From: Congeria kusceri
Lineage: Eukaryota > Mollusca > Bivalvia > Myida > Dreissenidae
Assembly: GCA_027627225.1 (NCBI GenBank)
Contig: CM051030.1
Span: 21,037,105-21,101,104, forward strand
DNA length: 64,000 nucleotides
Reading direction: 5' to 3'
Shown: positions 61,201-64,000 of the stretch, one piece after another
How positions within the stretch are numbered: position 1 is the stretch's first letter
Layout of the letters: each line of letters opens with the position of its first letter
The notes under the pieces: generated by a model
Databases searched by the model: none
What the model was told of the DNA's origin: nothing
Seen by the model: the letters and a program-made list of their open reading frames with translations, nothing else
Translations under genes and position numbers: made by a program

Positions 61201-63942
61201 ATTCAAACTTTTGACCGTAAAGTATGACCTTGACCTTGAGTTGGCATAACTGACTTGTGCCTTCTGCACATTGTCTGAATTTCCTACACATTTTAGCCAA
61301 GTGTCATTAAAATCCTTTAATTGGTATAGAAACATGGAGAAGACACAAAAATAAAGGCTGTAACTCTTGACCTTGAAATTGGGCCAGCTGTCTGACTCAT
61401 GCCGTCTGCACATTGTCTCAACGAAATTAACATTTCAGCCAAGTTTCATGAAAATCCTTTAAAGGTAATAAGACAAACAGAGCTGACATGACAATTGAGG
61501 TTCAAACCTTTGACCTTGAAGTATGACCTTCACCTTGAGCCAACATGACTGAATCATGCCTTATGCACATTGGTTCTATGCCCTTAACATTTGTAGTAAG
61601 TTTCATAAAAATCCTTCAAACGGTATGTAGCGGACACGAAAATGGAGGCTCAAACCTTTTACCTTGAAGTACGACCTTGACCATGAGCAGGCATAACTGA
61701 CTAATGCCTTCTGCACATTGTCTTAATGCCCTTAAGGCAAGTTTCATGGAAATCTGTCAAAGGGTATAGGAGATATGGAGCGGACACAAAAGTGTTAGGG
61801 ACAGACTGACGGATGGACGGACAACGGGCATTCTTAAAATACCCCTCCCGCTTTGCGACGGTGGATTAATAAGTAGTTTCTTGACCAAAAATGAGACAAA
61901 CACGATGAGCGATGAATTCTCATTCAATATCTACATCATGGATAAAAGGGGTTTGATTAAAACTGGGAGTAGGGTAAATAACCCTTCTATTTTCTACAAC
62001 TATATTCAACAGCACTCTGAAACTTTTTGAGCCTTAGAAAAAATCCGCATAGCTAACTATGAGGAAAAATGAAACTCCAAAAATATTATTTTTGGGGGGG
62101 AACTTCTGGTAGTCTTTCATTTAAAGCTAGTGACCAATTGCCTCGACGATACAAGAAAATACATACAACAAAACATTAAACATGAACATTTATTAAAGCT
62201 GGGGTCACCGTCTTGGAACAGTCAATGCAAAGTATTTGGGGTTTAAACCGGTTTTATGGATAGCCTAAACTCACACTTAGCCCAGAATTATCACAAAACA
62301 CACAAGTGAAAAATAAATATTAACGATGAAATGATGAATGATGCCTAAAACATAATAGCCTTATTTAAATCCAGAAAAAAATGTTCAATAATACCTGCTG
62401 TCTTGTTTGCTAACATGGAGGTAGCCCTCTCTTTTTCGACATTCGAAGCATCATCATCATCATCTATAAAAAACAAATTTTTGCATAAATTTATATGCAT
62501 AACTGAACACAAAAAGGTTTGTTGTGTTTAAGACAATAACACATCTTTGTGCGCTCTTCACATCATATTATTTTTAGAAATGTGCACCAAATTATACAAA
62601 CCTCCTGCAAAGGATTCAAAATGATTGGGACCTTCCGACAGAGACCTTTTGTTTTTTTAAGCTCATTTGTGAATACAGTCTAGTGCCAAATGTTTAAAAA
62701 CAAACAACCGATAACAGTTAAATAATACCTGCTGTCTTGTTTGGTACGATGGAGGTAGCCCCATATTTCTCAACATCCAAAGGGGGGCCATCATCATTGT
62801 CAATATCATCATCATCGTCCCCATCATCGTCATCATCATAAACAATGTCCCCGTCATCGCCATCATCAGCATCATGGTCACCATCATCATCGTCGCCTGA
62901 AAAGGAAATACACAATTTTGTATAAAATTATATAACCATAAATAGAAAGGAATTTGTGAATACAGTGTAGTGCCAAATGTTTAAAAACAAACAACCTACA
63001 TGTATAACAGTTAAATAATACCTGCTGTCTTGTTTGGTACGATGGAGGTAGCCCCATATTTCTCAACATCCAAAGGGGGGCCATCATCATTGTCAATATC
63101 ATCATCATCGTCCCCATCATCTTCATCATCATAAACAATGCCCCCGTCATCGCCATCATCAGCATCATGGTCACCATCATCATCGTCGCCTGAAAAGGAA
63201 ATACACAATTTTGTATAAAATTATATAACCATAAATAGAAAGGAATTTGTGAATACAGTGTAGTGCCAAATGTTTAAAAACAAACAACCTATAACAGTTA
63301 AATAATACCTGCTGTCTTGTTTGGTATGATGGAGGTAGCCCCATATTTCTCAACATCCAAAGGGGGGCCATCATCATTGTCAATATCATCATCATCGTCC
63401 CCGTAATCATCATAATCAATGTCCCCGTCATCGCCATCATCAGCATCATGGTCACCATCATCATCGTCGCCTGAAAAGGAAATACACAATTTAGCACAAA
63501 ATTATATAACCATAAATAGAAAGGAATTTGTGAATACAGTGTAGTGCCAAATGTTTAAAAACAAACAACTGATAACAGTTAAATAATACCTGCTGTCTTG
63601 TTTGGTACGATGGAGGTAGCCCCATCTTTCTCGAAATCCAAAGGGGGGTCATCATCATTGTCCCCGTCACCATCACTGTCCCCGTCATCGTCATCCTCGT
63701 CTGAAAAGGAAATACACAATTTTTAATAAAATTATTCAGGCATAAATAAACAGGAATTTGTGAATACAGTGTAGTGCAAAATGTTTAAAAACAAACAACC
63801 AATAACAGTTAAATAATACCTGCTGTCATATTTGGTACGATGGAGGTTGCCCCATCTTTCTCGAAATCCAAAGGGGGGTCATCATCATCGTCCCCGTCAT
63901 CGTCATCATCATTGTCCCCGTCATCCTCATACTCGTCATCGT
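52163..63942 (-). CDS. BRCT-BRCT-zinc finger-Crypton-type tyrosine recombinase fusion gene (15 exons, 5' end beyond window)
   Basis: Fifteen exons with GT/AG borders and matching phases: 63942-63820, 63700-63590, 63470-63309, 63189-63022, 62896-62729, 62463-62395, 60798-60743, 58318-58255, 57207-57083, 56723-56609, 55794-55693, 55143-53325, 52938-52879, 52727-52662 and 52272-52163. They give about 1,100 residues: acidic repeats, two BRCT-like domains, two zinc-finger-like motifs, a tyrosine recombinase domain and an acidic tail. BRCT pairs bind phosphopeptides in DNA-damage proteins. Crypton enzymes cut and join DNA through a tyrosine. The combined role is unknown. The intron structure argues for a host gene that captured a transposon domain. 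The large exon holds one base too many, so this copy is frameshifted. The exon chain is my inference from splice sites; transcripts would decide it. Confidence 0.75.
52662..52727 (-). CDS. Exon 14, tail
   Basis: 66 nt, phase 1-1, acceptor AATTTTAG, donor GTATGT. Polar reading DLTNTSVDKGESSKDF. Confidence 0.72.
52879..52938 (-). CDS. Exon 13, acidic tail
   Basis: 60 nt, phase 1-1, acceptor TGTTTACAG, donor GTAATT. Encodes an acidic segment ELEDSSGDESLDEEIS. Confidence 0.75.
53325..55143 (-). CDS. Exon 12: BRCT 2 end, zinc fingers and Crypton-type tyrosine recombinase, frameshifted
   Basis: 1,819 nt, acceptor TATGTTTCAG, donor GTAAGT. The start (CVDKEWIFHTIISGK) closes BRCT 2 with its conserved Trp. 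Two zinc-finger-like motifs follow: C-x2-C-x9-H-x4-H at 54,937-54,881 and C-x2-C-x11-H-x3-C at 54,691-54,632. The recombinase domain has Arg I in RKRAGEAQ (53,907-53,905), the second Arg in TSTNLRKQ (53,550-53,548) with Thr where HxxR enzymes have His, the His of MGHDIRVH (53,472-53,470) and the Tyr of REFYRLP (53,445-53,443). This pattern matches Crypton-derived recombinase proteins widespread in fish, cnidarians and molluscs. One extra base between about 54,608 and 54,632 shifts the frame. It may be a pseudogene lesion, a rare allele or an assembly error. Confidence 0.8.
54608..54632 (-). other. Frameshift site in exon 12
   Basis: Upstream frame reaches TAG at 54,610-54,608 just after the second zinc finger. 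The recombinase frame is already open across this point. The exon length (1,819) leaves one nucleotide over relative to its flanking phases. Confidence 0.75.
55693..55794 (-). CDS. Exon 11, BRCT-like domain 2
   Basis: 102 nt, acceptor TTATCTTCAG, donor GTATAT. Reads DDLRCLLTRIGGHEVLTAS and then VDTIFICADGELHTS. The GG turn and following strand are typical of BRCT. Phase fits both neighbours. Confidence 0.75.
55795..56608 (-). other. Intron between exons 10 and 11, with minisatellite
   Basis: Most of this intron is the 21-bp repeat array at 56,064-56,562. The rest is AT-rich and shows nothing recognisable. Confidence 0.65.
56064..56562. repeat. 21-bp minisatellite, about 24 units
   Basis: Alternating units GTGTGTGAACAAGTGGGGACA and GTGTGTGAACAAGTGGGTTCA. 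The 21-bp length keeps frames open on both strands as seven-residue repeats, which are not genes. Confidence 0.95.
56609..56723 (-). CDS. Exon 10, end of BRCT-like domain 1 and linker
   Basis: 115 nt, acceptor TTGCACAG, donor GTAACT. It begins DERYAVKSA, completing the BRCT pattern (L-x-E-x-x-Y), and continues as an aromatic, acidic linker (YGEWSAYENYDPFEFKFLG). Confidence 0.78.
57033..57047. repeat. G15 run in an intron
   Basis: Fifteen consecutive G bases between exons 9 and 10. Confidence 0.95.
57083..57207 (-). CDS. Exon 9, core of BRCT-like domain 1
   Basis: 125 nt, acceptor GGTTTTCAG, donor GTAAGA. It contains KLFQCLVGREKSIVSAKWVTDSIATG. The WVTDSI segment carries the hallmark BRCT tryptophan. 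Confidence 0.78.
58255..58318 (-). CDS. Exon 8, BRCT-like domain 1
   Basis: 64 nt, phase 0 in and 1 out (donor GTAAGG). Reads IFRTCKLVTSTEEADILVLPA, matching the second BRCT strand where EAD-LV is common. The acceptor (TTTTTCAAG) is less ideal, but the phase requires an exon of this kind between exons 7 and 9. Confidence 0.65.
58577..58880 (-). mobile_element. tRNA-headed SINE with AAAC tail
   Basis: On the minus strand the head contains an A box TAGCTCAGTTGG (58,866-58,855) and a B box GGTTTGATCCC (58,822-58,812), the internal RNA polymerase III promoter of a tRNA. The body carries CTCCCCCTACCTCTGATTCA and GGGCAGTTGTCAGTTACTTG, then GTGACTGAAATACTGTTG. It ends in (AAAC)n at 58,598-58,577. 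Two partial copies are in this window. It lies in the intron between exons 7 and 8. Confidence 0.8.
59101..60508 (+). mobile_element. Inverted-repeat-bounded tandem-repeat element (families A and B) in an intron
   Basis: GCTCACCTGA at 59,128-59,137 pairs with TCAGGTGAGC at 60,496-60,505. One family A unit is followed by seven family B units with near-constant ~165-bp spacing (AACAAATGTTCTGA at about 59,390, 59,560, 59,722, 59,885, 60,050, 60,216 and 60,360). Five consecutive units are highly similar (GAGTGTTAACAAGGTTTCAC, CTGCCCCGCCCCCTGGCGGC). Opposite in orientation to the host gene. Confidence 0.85.
60532..60650. repeat. Short ~43-bp tandem repeat, three units
   Basis: GGAAATTCAGRCACAGGGGT recurs three times with diverged spacers. 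Confidence 0.7.
60743..60798 (-). CDS. Exon 7, start of BRCT-like domain 1
   Basis: 56 nt, phase 1 in and phase 0 out (acceptor TTTTTCAG, donor GTGAGT). Reads GYAGKCVINILFSGMSVNL, which fits the first strand of a BRCT fold. Confidence 0.7.
61000..61860 (+). repeat. Tandem array of ~150-bp units (family D)
   Basis: Units share AAGTTTCATGAAAATCCTT, CAAAGGGTATAGGAGATAT, GAGCGGACACGACAATGGAG, TATGACCTTGACCTTGAGC and GCCTTCTGCACATTGTCT. The last block recurs at about 61,105, 61,261, 61,403, 61,559 and 61,706. It ends with GACGGATGGACGGACAACGG. Located in the intron between exons 6 and 7. Confidence 0.85.
62395..62463 (-). CDS. Acidic exon 6, diverged and short
   Basis: 69 nt, phase 1-1. A short Asp run then ASNVEKERATSMLANKTA, clearly related to the other five but older. 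The acceptor is TTTTATAG. It joins in frame to the exon at 60,798. Confidence 0.7.
62729..62896 (-). CDS. Acidic exon 5
   Basis: 168 nt, phase 1-1. Asp-rich run followed by PPLDVEKYGATSIVPNKTA. Acceptor CCTTTTCAG, donor GTATTATT. Confidence 0.8.
63022..63189 (-). CDS. Acidic exon 4
   Basis: 168 nt, phase 1-1, nearly identical to exon 5 including its flanking introns. This indicates a recent duplication of the ~290-bp exon-intron unit. Confidence 0.8.
63309..63470 (-). CDS. Acidic exon 3
   Basis: 162 nt, phase 1-1. Asp/Gly-rich run followed by PPLDVEKYGATSIIPNKTA. It lacks a short acidic segment present in exons 4 and 5. Confidence 0.78.
63590..63700 (-). CDS. Acidic exon 2
   Basis: 111 nt, same borders and phase as its neighbours. 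Asp-rich run followed by PPLDFEKDGATSIVPNKTA. Shortest of the five full copies. Confidence 0.75.
63820..63942 (-). CDS. Acidic exon 1 of the BRCT/recombinase gene
   Basis: 123 nt, phase 1 at both ends (acceptor TTTTCAG, donor GTATTA). It encodes a Asp/Glu run followed by PPLDFEKDGATSIVPNMTA. It is the most 5' exon seen; the start codon is outside the window. Confidence 0.75.
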
Positions 63943-64000
63943 CTGAAAAGGAAATACACATTTTTGAATAAAATAACATAACCATAATTAAACACTAATT

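Noticed and set aside
62597..62640. Possible extra exon (acceptor after AAAACAAAAG, donor GTTTGT)
   Set aside because: Its 44 nt would break the phase between acidic exons 5 and 6.
62663..63694. Met-rich minus-strand ORFs of 60-105 codons (MMMVTMM runs)
   Set aside because: Other-frame readings of the duplicated GAT-rich acidic exons; the Asp-rich frame matches the splice phases.

Overview
The window is AT-rich eukaryotic DNA with introns, microsatellites and many layers of transposon debris. The repeat content points to a mollusc, most likely a bivalve: arrays of ~140-167 bp units bounded by a GCTCACCTGA terminal repeat, DIRS-type retroelements and a tRNA-headed SINE family with a conserved tail. 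Species cannot be named from sequence alone. No rRNA, CRISPR array or prokaryote-type operon is present.

Positions 1 to ~15,680 (+) are one old DIRS-like tyrosine-recombinase retrotransposon (gag end, reverse transcriptase, RNase H, recombinase, terminal inverted repeat). At least three later insertions split it: a 1.35-kb element with ATTAG target duplications (2136-3483), a decayed I-superfamily-like non-LTR element with its 3' DNA (~3990-11,030), and a 3.4-kb inverted-repeat element (12,046-15,414) that itself holds a 2.0-kb element (12,287-14,290). The DIRS end abuts a satellite-like array, so the element probably landed in that repeat.

Positions 15,680-24,020 are mainly tandem arrays of several related ~140-167 bp families. 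From 24,020 to 31,640 there is AT-rich DNA with old diverged duplications but no recognisable gene. From ~31,640 to 36,474 lies a nearly complete L2/CR1-like LINE. Its ORF1 and ORF2 share one frame and are separated by a single TAG, and it ends in a (TGTC)n tail. From 36,480 to 52,160 I see microsatellites, 76-, 33- and 21-bp minisatellites, a second complete inverted-repeat-bounded array and otherwise unassigned DNA.

Positions 52,163-63,942 (-) hold the one apparent host gene. I reconstructed fifteen exons by GT/AG sites and matching phase; the 5' end lies beyond the window. Its order is: six tandemly duplicated acidic exons, a first BRCT-like domain, a second BRCT-like domain, two zinc-finger-like motifs, a Crypton-type tyrosine recombinase domain with Arg...Arg...His...Tyr retained, and an acidic tail. 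A one-base surplus in the large exon breaks the frame between the zinc fingers and the recombinase. This apparent fusion of a DNA-repair-type phosphopeptide-binding module with a transposon-derived integrase is the most interesting object in the window. The introns carry a SINE, a 21-bp minisatellite and repeat arrays.
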